Source: Paenibacillus sp. FSL H8-0048 (GTDB lineage Bacteria; Bacillota; Bacilli; Paenibacillales; Paenibacillaceae). From it: DNA of 64,000 bases. Below the pieces are notes generated by a model that made no database searches, was not told where the DNA came from, and saw only the letters and a program-made list of their open reading frames with translations. The DNA lies in contig NZ_JBBODF010000001.1 in assembly GCF_038002825.1 (NCBI RefSeq), positions 1,922,001 to 1,986,000 on the forward strand, in the 5' to 3' direction. Positions 17,558 through 26,006 of the stretch are shown piece after piece. How positions within the stretch are numbered: the stretch's first letter is position 1; the number at the start of each line of letters is the position of its first letter. A program made the position numbers and the translations under genes.

Positions 17558-17791
17558 ATGATCAAAAAACATGAAATATACAAAACAGACAAGTGGAACA
17601 TGATGACGGTGGAGGTTCAGGGACGCTATATTATCCTTCGTGAAATCTCCGACCAATGGGGTGAAGAAACGCATACCTTCATGAGCCGTCCGGCTATGAT
17701 GCAGTGGGTGAACAACCGCTTCAATAAAGAATCCTACAAGGATAATGAAGAAGAGTACAAGAATATCATTGCCGCCTTCAAACAGGTGTAG
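17558..17791 (+). CDS. Small protein of unknown function (77 aa)
   Basis: The ORF starts at ATG 17558, 8 bp after AGGGTGG (ATG 17552 is the alternative). The product (MIKKHEIYKTDKWNMMTVEV...) is polar, with a beta-rich first half (MTVEVQGRYIILREISDQWGEETHTF) and a helical second half (AMMQWVNNRFNKESY...EYKNIIAAFKQV). I do not recognise the family. A tiny membrane protein gene begins 7 bp after the stop, which suggests coupled translation. Confidence 0.65.
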   Translation: MIKKHEIYKTDKWNMMTVEVQGRYIILREISDQWGEETHTFMSRPAMMQWVNNRFNKESYKDNEEEYKNIIAAFKQV

Positions 17792-17797
17792 TCCGGC

Positions 17798-17968
17798 ATG
17801 GATAACGAGAGTCTTGTCATCTATGTAGTAGTCGTCCTGTGTCTGGGTGCCGTACTGATTATGAGCAAGGACAAAATGCCCCCGCGCATGAAGCGCGGGA
17901 TGGCATTGACCGCAGTCATTATGATTGCGCTGGCTTTTGTCTTCATTATTTATAGCCTGCTCACATAA
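17798..17968 (+). CDS. Small two-helix membrane protein (56 aa)
   Basis: ATG 17798 lies 7 bp after the stop of the preceding small gene, with AGGTG in its tail as ribosome site. The product MDNESLVIYVVVVLCLGAVL begins with one hydrophobic helix. A basic loop MSKDKMPPRMKRGM follows, and a second helix TAVIMIALAFVFIIYSLL ends the protein. The positive-inside rule puts the loop in the cytoplasm. The function is unknown. The pairing of a soluble 77-residue protein with a tiny membrane protein suggests that they act together, but this is inference. Confidence 0.7.
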   Translation: MDNESLVIYVVVVLCLGAVLIMSKDKMPPRMKRGMALTAVIMIALAFVFIIYSLLT

Positions 17969-18180
17969 CTTCATCTGTAAGCACACTTATGATTTAATAA
18001 ACATGAATTGGCAGGGCATACTAAGCAGACTTTGAGAATCAGGAGGCTGCCCTCATGTCCGTTACCGCCAAATCACTCCCGCTCCTGCTTGCGTTCAGCC
18101 TACTGCAAGGAACTCTGTCCTCAGCGCACCCGCAGGCGGAGAGCAGCCCAGCCGCATCCCATCTACCGAGGAGGATTTCT

Positions 18181-19971
18181 ATGGAACAATTACCTAAGAG
18201 AAGTGAAGTGCCCGCCGAGAACCGCTGGAAGCTTGAAGATATGTTTGCTTCAGAGGAGCAGTGGGATGCCGAATACAAGGAAGTGAAGGCGCTGATCACA
18301 AGCGCTGCCTCCTTCCAGGGGAAGCTGGATTCTCCCGATGCCCTGAAGAAATGCTTCGAGCTGGACGATAAGCTGTCCCTGCTGACTGAACGCCTCTATG
18401 TCTATGCGCATATGCGCCAGGATGAGGATACAGCAGCTCCGAAGTACCAGGCTCTCTCCTCCAAGGCCAAGAAGCTTGGCGTTGAAGCGGGCGAAGCCCT
18501 TTCTTTTGTCACACCAGAGATTCTGGCCTTGCCTGACGCGACGCTGGACCAGTTCATCGCCGACCCTTCGCTCTCCGGCTACACCTTCACATTGACTGAA
18601 ATGAAGCGTGAGAAGGCCCATGTCCTGTCCAAAGCGGAAGAAGCCCTGCTGGCTCAGGTCAGCACGATCGCTCAGGCCCCGCAGACTGTATTCAGCATGC
18701 TGAACAATGCGGATCTGAAGTTTCCGAAGATTAAGAACGAAGAAGGCAAGGAAGTCGAGCTGACGCACGGAAGCTATATTCAGTTCCTCGAAAGCCCGGA
18801 TCGTGACGTCCGCAAGAATGCCTTCAAAGCGGTCTACGAAACCTACGGCAAGCAAAAGAACACCATTGCTGCTACGCTGAGCGCTAATGTGAATAAGAAT
18901 GTCTTTTACTCCCGTGTGCGCAAATACCCTTCCGTGCTTGAAATGTCGCTCTACGGTGACAATATTCCGAAGGAAGTCTACACGAATCTGATCGATACGA
19001 TTCATGAGAGTCTGCCGCTGATGCACCGTTATATGAAGCTGCGCCAGAAGCTGCTCGGGGTCGATGAGCTACATATGTATGACTTGTTCGCTCCGCTTGT
19101 GGACGAATATAAGCTGGATATTACTTTTGACGAGGCCAAGAAGATTACCAAGGAAGGCCTGAAGCCGCTTGGCGAGGACTACCTGAGTGTTCTGCAGGAA
19201 GGCTATGACAAAGGCTGGATTGATGTCTACGAGAACGAGAACAAACGCTCCGGCGCGTACAGCTGGGGGGCTTACGGCACACATCCTTTCGTGCTGCTGA
19301 ACCATAACGATAATCTGAACAGCATGTTCACACTGGCGCATGAGATGGGTCACGCCCTGCATTCCTACTATTCGGACACCGCGCTGAAATACCGGGACGC
19401 GCAGTACACTATTTTCCTGGCGGAGGTTGCTTCTACCACCAATGAGGCGCTGTTAATGGATTATATGCTGAAGAAATCCACAGACCCGAAGGAAAAAATG
19501 TATCTGCTTACCTACTATGCCGACCAGTTCCGTACGACGATCTTCCGGCAGACGATGTTCGCTGAATTCGAGAAAATCATTCATCAGCGCGCCGAAGAAG
19601 GCGAATCGCTCACACCGCAGGATCTCTCTTCCATCTACTACGATCTGAATGTCAAATATTACGGCAAGGATATGGTGGTCGATCAGGATATTGAGATGGA
19701 GTGGGCACGGATTCCCCATTTCTATAACAGCTTCTATGTCTATAAATATGCTACCGGCTTCTCGGCGGCGACGAGCTTTGCCAAACAGATTCTGGAGGAA
19801 GGCAAACCGGCGGTTGACCGTTACCTCGGCTTCCTCAAGAGCGGCGGCAGCGATTATTCCATCAACATCCTGAGCAAGGCCGGAGTGGATATGTCGTCTC
19901 CTGAGCCGATCCGTGAAGCCATGAGCGTATTTGAGAGCGTCATTGAGCAGATGGAGCAGTTGACCAAGTAA
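18181..19971 (+). CDS. pepF: Oligoendopeptidase F (M3 metallopeptidase)
   Basis: This 596-residue zinc peptidase has HEMGH at 387-391 and the downstream Glu in FLAEVASTTNEALL. M3 oligopeptidases degrade short peptides of roughly 7-17 residues in the cytoplasm. The start at 18181 follows GAGGAGG with good spacing and gives the usual PepF length. The frame stays open upstream to ATG 18055, which has its own AGGAGG site and would add 42 residues resembling a signal peptide (MSVTAKSLPLLLAFSLLQGT). The main call is secure; the extra start is discussed as a finding. Confidence 0.95.
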   Translation: MEQLPKRSEVPAENRWKLEDMFASEEQWDAEYKEVKALITSAASFQGKLDSPDALKKCFELDDKLSLLTERLYVYAHMRQDEDTAAPKYQALSSKAKKLGVEAGEALSFVTPEILALPDATLDQFIADPSLSGYTFTLTEMKREKAHVLSKAEEALLAQVSTIAQAPQTVFSMLNNADLKFPKIKNEEGKEVELTHGSYIQFLESPDRDVRKNAFKAVYETYGKQKNTIAATLSANVNKNVFYSRVRKYPSVLEMSLYGDNIPKEVYTNLIDTIHESLPLMHRYMKLRQKLLGVDELHMYDLFAPLVDEYKLDITFDEAKKITKEGLKPLGEDYLSVLQEGYDKGWIDVYENENKRSGAYSWGAYGTHPFVLLNHNDNLNSMFTLAHEMGHALHSYYSDTALKYRDAQYTIFLAEVASTTNEALLMDYMLKKSTDPKEKMYLLTYYADQFRTTIFRQTMFAEFEKIIHQRAEEGESLTPQDLSSIYYDLNVKYYGKDMVVDQDIEMEWARIPHFYNSFYVYKYATGFSAATSFAKQILEEGKPAVDRYLGFLKSGGSDYSINILSKAGVDMSSPEPIREAMSVFESVIEQMEQLTK

Positions 19972-20056
19972 GACAGAACGCTTAGTATAACAGTAATCCC
20001 TTGCCCTTTGCGGGCAGGGGATTTGTATTGTCACACCGAACCGAGGAGGAAGAAAT

Positions 20057-20380
20057 ATGAAATTTCAATGGTCATTAATATTAGGTTTGTTCTTTGCCCT
20101 GATAACCGCCGTATTCGCAGTCATGAATGTAGATCCGGTTCCGGTGAATTTCGGCTTTGACGTTGTGAGCATCCCGCTGATTCTCGTCATTCTTGGCTGT
20201 GCGCTGATTGGCGGTGTGGTGGTGGGTTCGTATGGGATTTTCCGCCAGTATAAGCTGCAGAAGCAGATCAAGAGCCTGAATGCCGAGCTTGCCAAGCTGC
20301 GTGACGCGGGAAGTATCAACATGGAGCCTAGCTCTGCTGAGAGCGCCCCTCTTACTCCAGAAGGATCATCCCAGCTGTAA
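20057..20380 (+). CDS. LapA-domain (DUF1049) membrane protein
   Basis: The 107-residue protein has two transmembrane helices (residues 6-25 and 42-63) around the short loop NVDPVPVNFGFDVVSIPL, the hallmark of LapA/DUF1049 proteins. A predicted coiled coil (KLQKQIKSLNAELAKLRD) and a polar tail follow. In Gram-negatives LapA takes part in lipopolysaccharide assembly; in Bacillota the role is unknown. The ATG follows GAGGAGG. The gene lies 28 bp before an M42 peptidase gene. Confidence 0.88.
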   Translation: MKFQWSLILGLFFALITAVFAVMNVDPVPVNFGFDVVSIPLILVILGCALIGGVVVGSYGIFRQYKLQKQIKSLNAELAKLRDAGSINMEPSSAESAPLTPEGSSQL

Positions 20381-20407
20381 TTCATAGACGAATAGGAGGA
20401 ACTATCC

Positions 20408-21451
20408 TTGCTTAACATCCAGCCCAATGAAGAATATATCCTGAATCTGCTCAAAAAACTGCTCGACACTCCAAGCCCCAGCGGCTTCACCGCCCAGGTG
20501 ATGGCACTCGTGGCCGAAGAAGCGGCAGCGCTGGGTATTCCGCTTACCTGGAATGAAAAAGGCGGCGCGATGCTCACCGTACCCGGACTCGACCCTTCGC
20601 GCACAATCGGCATCAGCGCCCACGTGGATACGCTCGGTGCCATGGTCCGCTCAATTAAGTCTAACGGTACCCTCCGCTTAACCTCTGTAGGCGGATTCAG
20701 CATGAGCAGCATTGAGAATGAATATTGCATCATCCATACCCGCAGCGGCTTAACTTATACCGGTACGATCCTGACCAGTCATCCCTCTGTGCATGTGTAT
20801 GCCGATGCCCGTGAATTCAAGCGTGCGGAAGAGAATATGGAGATCCGGATTGATGAGCTCGTCTCCACCAAGGATGATGTGCTGAAGCTGGGGATTTCAG
20901 TCGGTGACTTCATTTCGTTCGATGCTAGGGCGGTGCTTACCCCCAGCGGATATATCAAATCCCGCCATCTGGACGACAAAGCCAGCGTAGCCGCCTTATT
21001 CGGGCTGCTGGAGAGCATCCGGCGCGAAGGCTGGAAGCCGCTGCACAACCTGTCCCTGCTCATCTCCAACTATGAAGAGGTTGGTCACGGTGCTGCCTGG
21101 ATTCCGGGTGAGATCAATGAGATGATCGCTGTGGACATGGGCGCGATGGGCGATGACCTCAGCTGCAAGGAGACGGATGTCTCCATCTGCGCCAAGGACT
21201 CCTCCGGCCCGTATGACTATGCCATGACCAGCCGCATGATCGAGCTGGCGAACGGTCTGGCTATTCCCTTCGCGGTTGATATCTATCCGCAATACGGCTC
21301 TGATGCTTCTGCTGCACTGCGCGGCGGAAATAACATCCGGGCCGCTCTGATCGGACCCGGCGTACACGCCTCCCATTCCATGGAGCGTACCCACAAGCAG
21401 GCTGTGCTGAATACGGCTAAGCTGCTGGCGGCTTATGTTGGGGCGAACTGA
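20408..21451 (+). CDS. M42-family zinc aminopeptidase
   Basis: This 347-residue protein matches M42 (TET/FrvX-like) aminopeptidases. Metal ligand motifs are HVDTLGAM, LDDKASVAALFGLLE, NYEEVGHGAAW with the catalytic Glu pair, VDMGAMG and HASHSMERTH near the end. These enzymes form large dodecameric tetrahedra and trim peptides in the cytoplasm. The start is TTG after AGGAGGA. The next gene overlaps the stop by 17 bp. The neighbouring pepF would supply short peptides, so the two may act in sequence. Confidence 0.93.
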   Translation: MLNIQPNEEYILNLLKKLLDTPSPSGFTAQVMALVAEEAAALGIPLTWNEKGGAMLTVPGLDPSRTIGISAHVDTLGAMVRSIKSNGTLRLTSVGGFSMSSIENEYCIIHTRSGLTYTGTILTSHPSVHVYADAREFKRAEENMEIRIDELVSTKDDVLKLGISVGDFISFDARAVLTPSGYIKSRHLDDKASVAALFGLLESIRREGWKPLHNLSLLISNYEEVGHGAAWIPGEINEMIAVDMGAMGDDLSCKETDVSICAKDSSGPYDYAMTSRMIELANGLAIPFAVDIYPQYGSDASAALRGGNNIRAALIGPGVHASHSMERTHKQAVLNTAKLLAAYVGAN

Positions 21452-22238
21452 TAGGACGGCGCAGTTAAGGATACTAGCTATAGGAGCGCTGCTGACGGTA
21501 AGCGCGCTCCTCTTTGCTGTGTTCCCGCATACAGGTACAAGTCAGCGGGAGGTCTTCTCCGGCCTCCCGCATAACTATACCTATCGGGAAGCCGAAGGTC
21601 CGGGCGGGGTTCAGCTGCATATGCTATCGCTGAACCCGGAGGATGTGGTGCTGCGGCGCGCCGGCTTGCCGCTGCGTCAAATTGCCGCCTATGGGATCAA
21701 TGGCGGCTTCTTTTACGGCGATGACCTGTTGTCCATCGCTATCATGAACGACCAGCCCGTGAACGATGAAGCCCGCAGCTACGGATCTGGCTGGTTCAAC
21801 GCGAAATATGCGCGTGGAACGCTGGTCTGGGACGGTGCTGCGGGAGCGCTCAGCGTACAGGTCGCAGCCTCTGGCCACGACCTGGCGGTGAGCGACCGCA
21901 GCAATTACTGGGCGCAGGGCGGGGTCAGCATGAACCTGCAGCAGGAAGAGCTGTGGGAGGCGGCTGCGACCGCAGAGCATTTGCCTTTTGAGGGTGAGCT
22001 GCGCCTGCGCTCCGGGCTGGTCTATGACCAGTCCGGGAAGCTCTGGCTGCTCGTCACGAATTCGCTCTGCACGGCGGCGGAATTCCGCGCTGCCGTGCAG
22101 GAGACCGTCCCGGGCGAGGGACGGGAAGGGATCTTCCTCGACGGAGACGGCTCATCGCAGATGAATGCAGACGAGGCGGTACTGACCGGCGATTCACGGC
22201 CGGTCATGCAGATGATAGCGGTGGCGGGCGGCAAATAG
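21435..22238 (+). CDS. Phosphodiester glycosidase (NAGPA-like) domain protein
   Basis: This 267-residue protein has an N-terminal membrane anchor or signal (ILAIGALLTVSALLFAVF). A domain with YGINGGFFYGDD, SNYWAQGGVSMN and FLDGDGSSQM follows, the conserved core of NAGPA-type phosphodiester glycosidases, thought to cleave sugar phosphodiesters at the cell surface. The ATG overlaps the upstream peptidase gene, so the two are probably translated together. The ribosome site is poor. A strong bidirectional terminator follows at 22343. Confidence 0.82.
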   Translation: MLGRTDRTAQLRILAIGALLTVSALLFAVFPHTGTSQREVFSGLPHNYTYREAEGPGGVQLHMLSLNPEDVVLRRAGLPLRQIAAYGINGGFFYGDDLLSIAIMNDQPVNDEARSYGSGWFNAKYARGTLVWDGAAGALSVQVAASGHDLAVSDRSNYWAQGGVSMNLQQEELWEAAATAEHLPFEGELRLRSGLVYDQSGKLWLLVTNSLCTAAEFRAAVQETVPGEGREGIFLDGDGSSQMNADEAVLTGDSRPVMQMIAVAGGK

Positions 22239-22342
22239 CCATGGCGGGTCACGCTCTACAGCAGTAGCCGCTGGAGTGAATCGCTGAAGTTGGACGGGGA
22301 CAGTCACTCACCTATTCTCATAACAGCGAGATACAGAGTACC

Positions 22343-22387
22343 AAAAAGGCAGCACCAGCTCGTTTAGATAGCTGGTGCTGCCTTTTT
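22343..22387. terminator. Strong bidirectional terminator
   Basis: AAAAAGGCAGCACCAGCT pairs perfectly with AGCTGGTGCTGCCTTTTT over an 18-bp stem, flanked by A5 and T5. It ends the pepF-lapA-M42-NAGPA set. Confidence 0.9.
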
Positions 22388-22640
22388 AGTTGATCATGGT
22401 GATAAAAATGAGACAAATATTACTTGACCAGACCGAAATGTTGCAATTATTGCAACCCTGCCGTCCAAACACTTGCACATTAGAGTAAATTCCTGCATGA
22501 AATACAACAATTATCCTGCCAATCCGCTCTGGAATCGGGTAATGCTGCTTTTTGTACAACAATAGCGGATTAGGGCTGCGATGACGAGTGAGAAGTTGCA
22601 TTTTGGGCAGGATTTCTGCATAACCCTCTGACTTTGCAGC
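22388..22640. repeat. Gene-free stretch with degenerate repeats of about 52 bp
   Basis: TACAACAAT recurs at 22504 and 22556, exactly 52 bp apart, inside two loosely similar units (CCTGCATGAAATACAACAATTA and GCTGCTTTTTGTACAACAATAG in part). A perfect palindrome GTTGCAA-TTA-TTGCAAC lies at 22440-22456. No ORF with a ribosome site is seen. Confidence 0.45.
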
Positions 22641-22643
22641 TGA

Positions 22644-22684
22644 TTCTGCGTGGTGTTACTTACCCGCGATTTTCTCCGCCCAGC
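22644..22684 (-). repeat. Copy of the 3' tail of the ABC-F gene, downstream of the TPR gene
   Basis: About 40 bp matches the end of the ABC-F gene, including its stop codon: GGCGGAGAAAATCGCGGG followed by TAAGTAAC. It lies just after the TPR gene and is not part of an ORF. Confidence 0.75.
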
Positions 22685-22710
22685 TCCTTCTTCCTTCCAG
22701 GATTACCCGG

Positions 22711-23199
22711 TTAAGGCCATACCTGTTCCAGCTTGTCCGCATAGTACTTAATGGCCTTGCGGTAATCCTGGATACCGGGATCAGTGGATGTGTCCGCAAG
22801 CAGGGTAAGCAACAGTTGCATCGCCTCTGTGTGCGCACCCAGATTATACAGCGTCATGGCCAGAAAAGCCTTGAACTCAGCACGCTGCGGGAATTCAAGC
22901 GCACCCTGCTCCAGCAGCGCACGGGACTCTGTATACTGCCCCAGCGTCCGGTACGTGCTGCCCAGGCCCAGCATCGCACCTGCCTTCTGCTCCGCATCTG
23001 GAAGCCCGAGGGCAAGACTCTGCTCGTAATAGGATACCGCCTCGCGCTCCAAGCCCAGCACATCATGCGTCCATGCCAGCTGATAATGCAGTTCCGCGCT
23101 GCTCTCATTTGCTGTCAGCAGCTGTAGCAGCATGGTCCTTGCTTCTTCAGCCTGGCCAGAAGACCGGAGCTGCATAGCGGCTTCTATTGTATGAGTCAC
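22711..23199 (-). CDS. Tetratricopeptide-repeat protein
   Basis: The protein of about 162 residues consists of TPR helices: AMQLRSSGQAEEARTMLLQLL, AELHYQLAWTHDVLGLEREAVSYYEQSLALG, AGAMLGLGSTYRTLGQYTESRALLEQGALEFP and AEFKAFLAMTLYNLGAHTEAMQLLLTLLAD. It has no signal peptide. TPR proteins act as protein-protein scaffolds, and the partner is unknown. GTG 23199 after AGGGGG is preferred; GTG 23220 is the alternative. Its start region lies inside a duplicated block, and copies of the ABC-F gene tail lie on both sides. Confidence 0.88.
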   Translation of the reverse strand: MTHTIEAAMQLRSSGQAEEARTMLLQLLTANESSAELHYQLAWTHDVLGLEREAVSYYEQSLALGLPDAEQKAGAMLGLGSTYRTLGQYTESRALLEQGALEFPQRAEFKAFLAMTLYNLGAHTEAMQLLLTLLADTSTDPGIQDYRKAIKYYADKLEQVWP

Positions 23200-23281
23200 A
23201 GTAACCGCCCCCTTCTGCACGTTGTTACTTACCCGCGTGCGTCCATCTCCGTCAGCTCATTGATATGTCCAGCGCTCCATC
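23194..23281 (-). repeat. Degenerate tandem copy of the ABC-F gene 3' end and following spacer
   Basis: About 88 bp (23194-23281) repeats 23288-23371 at an offset of 90-94 bp. The repeat covers the last 20 codons of the ABC-F gene, its stop and the spacer. In the copy the codons are out of frame, so it is a relic. The ribosome site of the TPR gene lies within the duplicated spacer. Confidence 0.8.
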
Positions 23282-23316
23282 GGATGGGTTACAGCACTGC
23301 CCCTCCCTCTGCACGG

Positions 23317-25263
23317 TTACTTACCCGCGATCTTCTCCGCCAACTCATTGAGATACGTCCAGCGCTCCATCAGGCGCTCCAGCTCTGCCTCGGCCTGCCG
23401 CTGCTTCTCCACCAGCTCCTGCAGTCTGCCGGAGTCGGCAAAGGCCGCTTCCATCTGTGCCGAGATGTCTGTCAGATGCTGCTCCGCCTGTTCAATGGCC
23501 TCGTCGATTCCCTCGTACTCGCGCTGCTCCTTGAAGGTGAATTTCAGCTTCTCGCGCGGCGCTGACCCGGTCTGGGCATTCCCTCCCTGCTCAGCAGCGT
23601 GAGCTCCGCTGGCGCTGCGGCTGGAACCGCCTTCTGCTTTGCCGGAGCTCACGCTGCCGGATGGGACGTTCTTCGCCAGCCACTCTTCATATTCGCTATA
23701 GTCGCCGACATGCAGGCGGATGCCCCCTTCCTCGAAGGCAATCAGCTTATCTACAGTACGGTCCAGGAAGTAGCGGTCATGTGATACCGTGAAGACTACG
23801 CCGGGAAATTCATCGAGGTAATCTTCCAGCACAGCGAGTGTGCCGATATCCAGATCATTCGTCGGCTCATCGAGCAGCAGCACATTCGGTGCTCCCATGA
23901 GGACACGCAGCAGGTAGAGACGTCTTTTCTCGCCGCCGGACAGCTTGGAGATTGGCGTCCACTGCATCGCAGGCGGAAACAGGAAGCGCTCCAGCATTTG
24001 CCCGGCGGTAATGACACTGCCGTCTGCGGTCTTAATGATCTCGGCTTCTTCCTTCACATACTCGATCGCCCGCAGGCTGAGATCCATGTCCTGATGCTCC
24101 TGGGTGAAGTAGCCCAGCTTCACGGTTGTCCCGAGCTGCACCTCGCCGCTGTCCGGCGTAAGCTTACCGGCAATCAGGTTCAGCAGCGTAGACTTGCCGC
24201 TGCCGTTCTTGCCGACAATCCCCACGCGGTCCTGCGGCACCGCAATATAATTCAGATCCTTGATTAAGGTCCGGCCGTCCAGTGATTTGGTGAGATCCTG
24301 AATTTCAATGATTTTGCGGCCCAGTCTTGTAGAGGCTACAGAGATATCCATAGATGACACCGATGCGCCTCCCGTGCTCTCCTTAAGCTTCTCGAAGCGG
24401 TCGATCCGCGCCTTCTGCTTCGTGGAGCGGGCCTTGGCCCCACGGCGAATCCAGGCCAGCTCTGTGCGCAGCAGGTTCTTACGCTTCTGCTCCTCTGAGG
24501 CCTCCCGTTCTTCACGGTCTGCCTTCAGCTCCAGGAACCGCGAATAATTCGCCTCATACCGGTACAGATTCCCGCCGTCCAGCTCAAGCATTACACTGGC
24601 TACCCGTTCCAGGAAATAACGGTCATGCGTTACCATCAGCAGCGCCCCGCGCCGCTTCTGCAGATACTGCTCCAGCCAGGCTACGGAATCCGTATCAATA
24701 TGGTTGGTAGGCTCATCCAGAATCAGCAGCTCCGACGGTGTAATCAGTGCCGCCGCCAGCGCTACGCGCTTGCGCTGTCCACCGGAGAGACTCTCCATCC
24801 GGGCATCGAACCGGGTAATCCCCAGCTTCGTGAGGACCGTCTTGGCCTCACTCTCCAGCTGCCAGGTGCCGGCGGCGTCGATGGCCTGCCCTATCCGGAC
24901 AAGCCTGCTCTCCAGCCCTGAATCTCCCGGCTTCTGCTCCAGAAGAGACATCACCTCCATATATTCCCGCATCGTCGCAAGCTCCGGGTCCTCTCCGGCA
25001 AATACCTGCTGCAAGACTGTATTTCCAGGCTCATAAGGCGGATTCTGAGCCAGAAACTGCACCCGCACATCATTGCCGATGCTAATCTGCCCTTCATCTG
25101 CTGTATCAAGCCCGGCGATAATCTTCAGAAAGGTTGATTTCCCCGTACCGTTGACACCAATTACGCCTATCTTATCCCTGTCGTCCATGCCGAAGGAGGC
25201 ATCACGGAACAGGATTTTCTCCCCGTAGCTCTTGGAGAGGTGTTCCACCGTCATAATATTCAT
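23317..25263 (-). CDS. uup: ABC-F family ATPase of the Uup/YfmR type
   Basis: This 648-residue soluble protein has two ABC domains without membrane parts. Walker A motifs are GVNGTGKST and GKNGSGKST, signatures LSGGQRKR and LSGGEKRR, and Walker B LLILDEPTNHID and LLLDEPTNDLD. A linker with basic helices (RTELAWIRRGAKARSTKQKARI) joins them. The C-terminus ends in a coiled-coil domain (EAIEQAEQHLTDISAQMEAAF...), as in Uup and YfmR. ABC-F proteins of this type bind the ribosomal E site and relieve stalled translation. A Ser/Gly/Ala-rich linker precedes the coiled coil. Confidence 0.93.
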   Translation of the reverse strand: MNIMTVEHLSKSYGEKILFRDASFGMDDRDKIGVIGVNGTGKSTFLKIIAGLDTADEGQISIGNDVRVQFLAQNPPYEPGNTVLQQVFAGEDPELATMREYMEVMSLLEQKPGDSGLESRLVRIGQAIDAAGTWQLESEAKTVLTKLGITRFDARMESLSGGQRKRVALAAALITPSELLILDEPTNHIDTDSVAWLEQYLQKRRGALLMVTHDRYFLERVASVMLELDGGNLYRYEANYSRFLELKADREEREASEEQKRKNLLRTELAWIRRGAKARSTKQKARIDRFEKLKESTGGASVSSMDISVASTRLGRKIIEIQDLTKSLDGRTLIKDLNYIAVPQDRVGIVGKNGSGKSTLLNLIAGKLTPDSGEVQLGTTVKLGYFTQEHQDMDLSLRAIEYVKEEAEIIKTADGSVITAGQMLERFLFPPAMQWTPISKLSGGEKRRLYLLRVLMGAPNVLLLDEPTNDLDIGTLAVLEDYLDEFPGVVFTVSHDRYFLDRTVDKLIAFEEGGIRLHVGDYSEYEEWLAKNVPSGSVSSGKAEGGSSRSASGAHAAEQGGNAQTGSAPREKLKFTFKEQREYEGIDEAIEQAEQHLTDISAQMEAAFADSGRLQELVEKQRQAEAELERLMERWTYLNELAEKIAGK

Positions 25264-25315
25264 CAGTTGTCCTCGCTTGCCTTATATTTTGAAACCGGAA
25301 CTTAGCTGTACTCCC

Positions 25316-25927
25316 TTAAGATTCAGCTTCAGCAGGGAAGTCACCCAGCGCCGAATCCAGGCTGCCCAGTGCCCCAGTGATAAAGAGCCTCGCTGCAAAC
25401 TTCGCCCGCTTATCCGCATCTGCCTCGGCAAACTCAGGGTCGAACAGGATGTCCATCTTCAGACGGTCCAGAATCCCGATATACGACTGTGCCATCAGCT
25501 CAGGCTCGGTAGCCCCGCCTTCCAGCAGCACCTTCACCACAGCCTGCATATAGGCTTCCATGAACTGCGCCATATAGGCCACCAGCTCAGGGTTATTGTT
25601 AGGCGCACGGAAGAACAGCTTCGTATGCTGCTTGCGCTCATAGTAATAGAACAGATGATGCTCCGCAATAACGGAGAGTTTGTCTGTCAATGTGGAGCGG
25701 GTCCTCAGCTTGCCCTCAAGCTGCTCAAGGAAGCCTTCACAATCGCGGCGGGTAACCGCCATGAAGAGCTCCTCTTTGCTTTTAAAATATAAATAGACCG
25801 TACCCTTGGCAATGCCAGCACGTTCGGCCACTTCCGACATCTTCGTCTCATAAAAGCCGCCTGAACCGAAAAGCTCATAAGCGGCATCCAGAATAGCTGC
25901 ATGTTTGTCTACGGATGCACTGCTCAA
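25316..25927 (-). CDS. TetR-family transcriptional regulator
   Basis: The product of about 203 residues starts with a TetR helix-turn-helix (AAILDAAYELFGSGGFYETKMSEVAERAGIAKGTVYLYFKSKEELF) followed by an all-helical ligand domain. The start TTG 25927 is chosen because GGGAGGTGA lies 4 bp upstream; TTG 25942 would put that site within the frame. The ligand domain (HHLFYYYERKQHTKLFFRAP...) does not reveal the effector. The ABC-F gene follows 52 bp downstream on the same strand. Confidence 0.92.
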   Translation of the reverse strand: MSSASVDKHAAILDAAYELFGSGGFYETKMSEVAERAGIAKGTVYLYFKSKEELFMAVTRRDCEGFLEQLEGKLRTRSTLTDKLSVIAEHHLFYYYERKQHTKLFFRAPNNNPELVAYMAQFMEAYMQAVVKVLLEGGATEPELMAQSYIGILDRLKMDILFDPEFAEADADKRAKFAARLFITGALGSLDSALGDFPAEAES

Positions 25928-26006
25928 CGGTTCACCTCCCAACCCATAGAATCCAGCTTGTTACCGGATAATGCAAAGGCCAGCTTATTAACTCTCAGGC
26001 CCGTCC

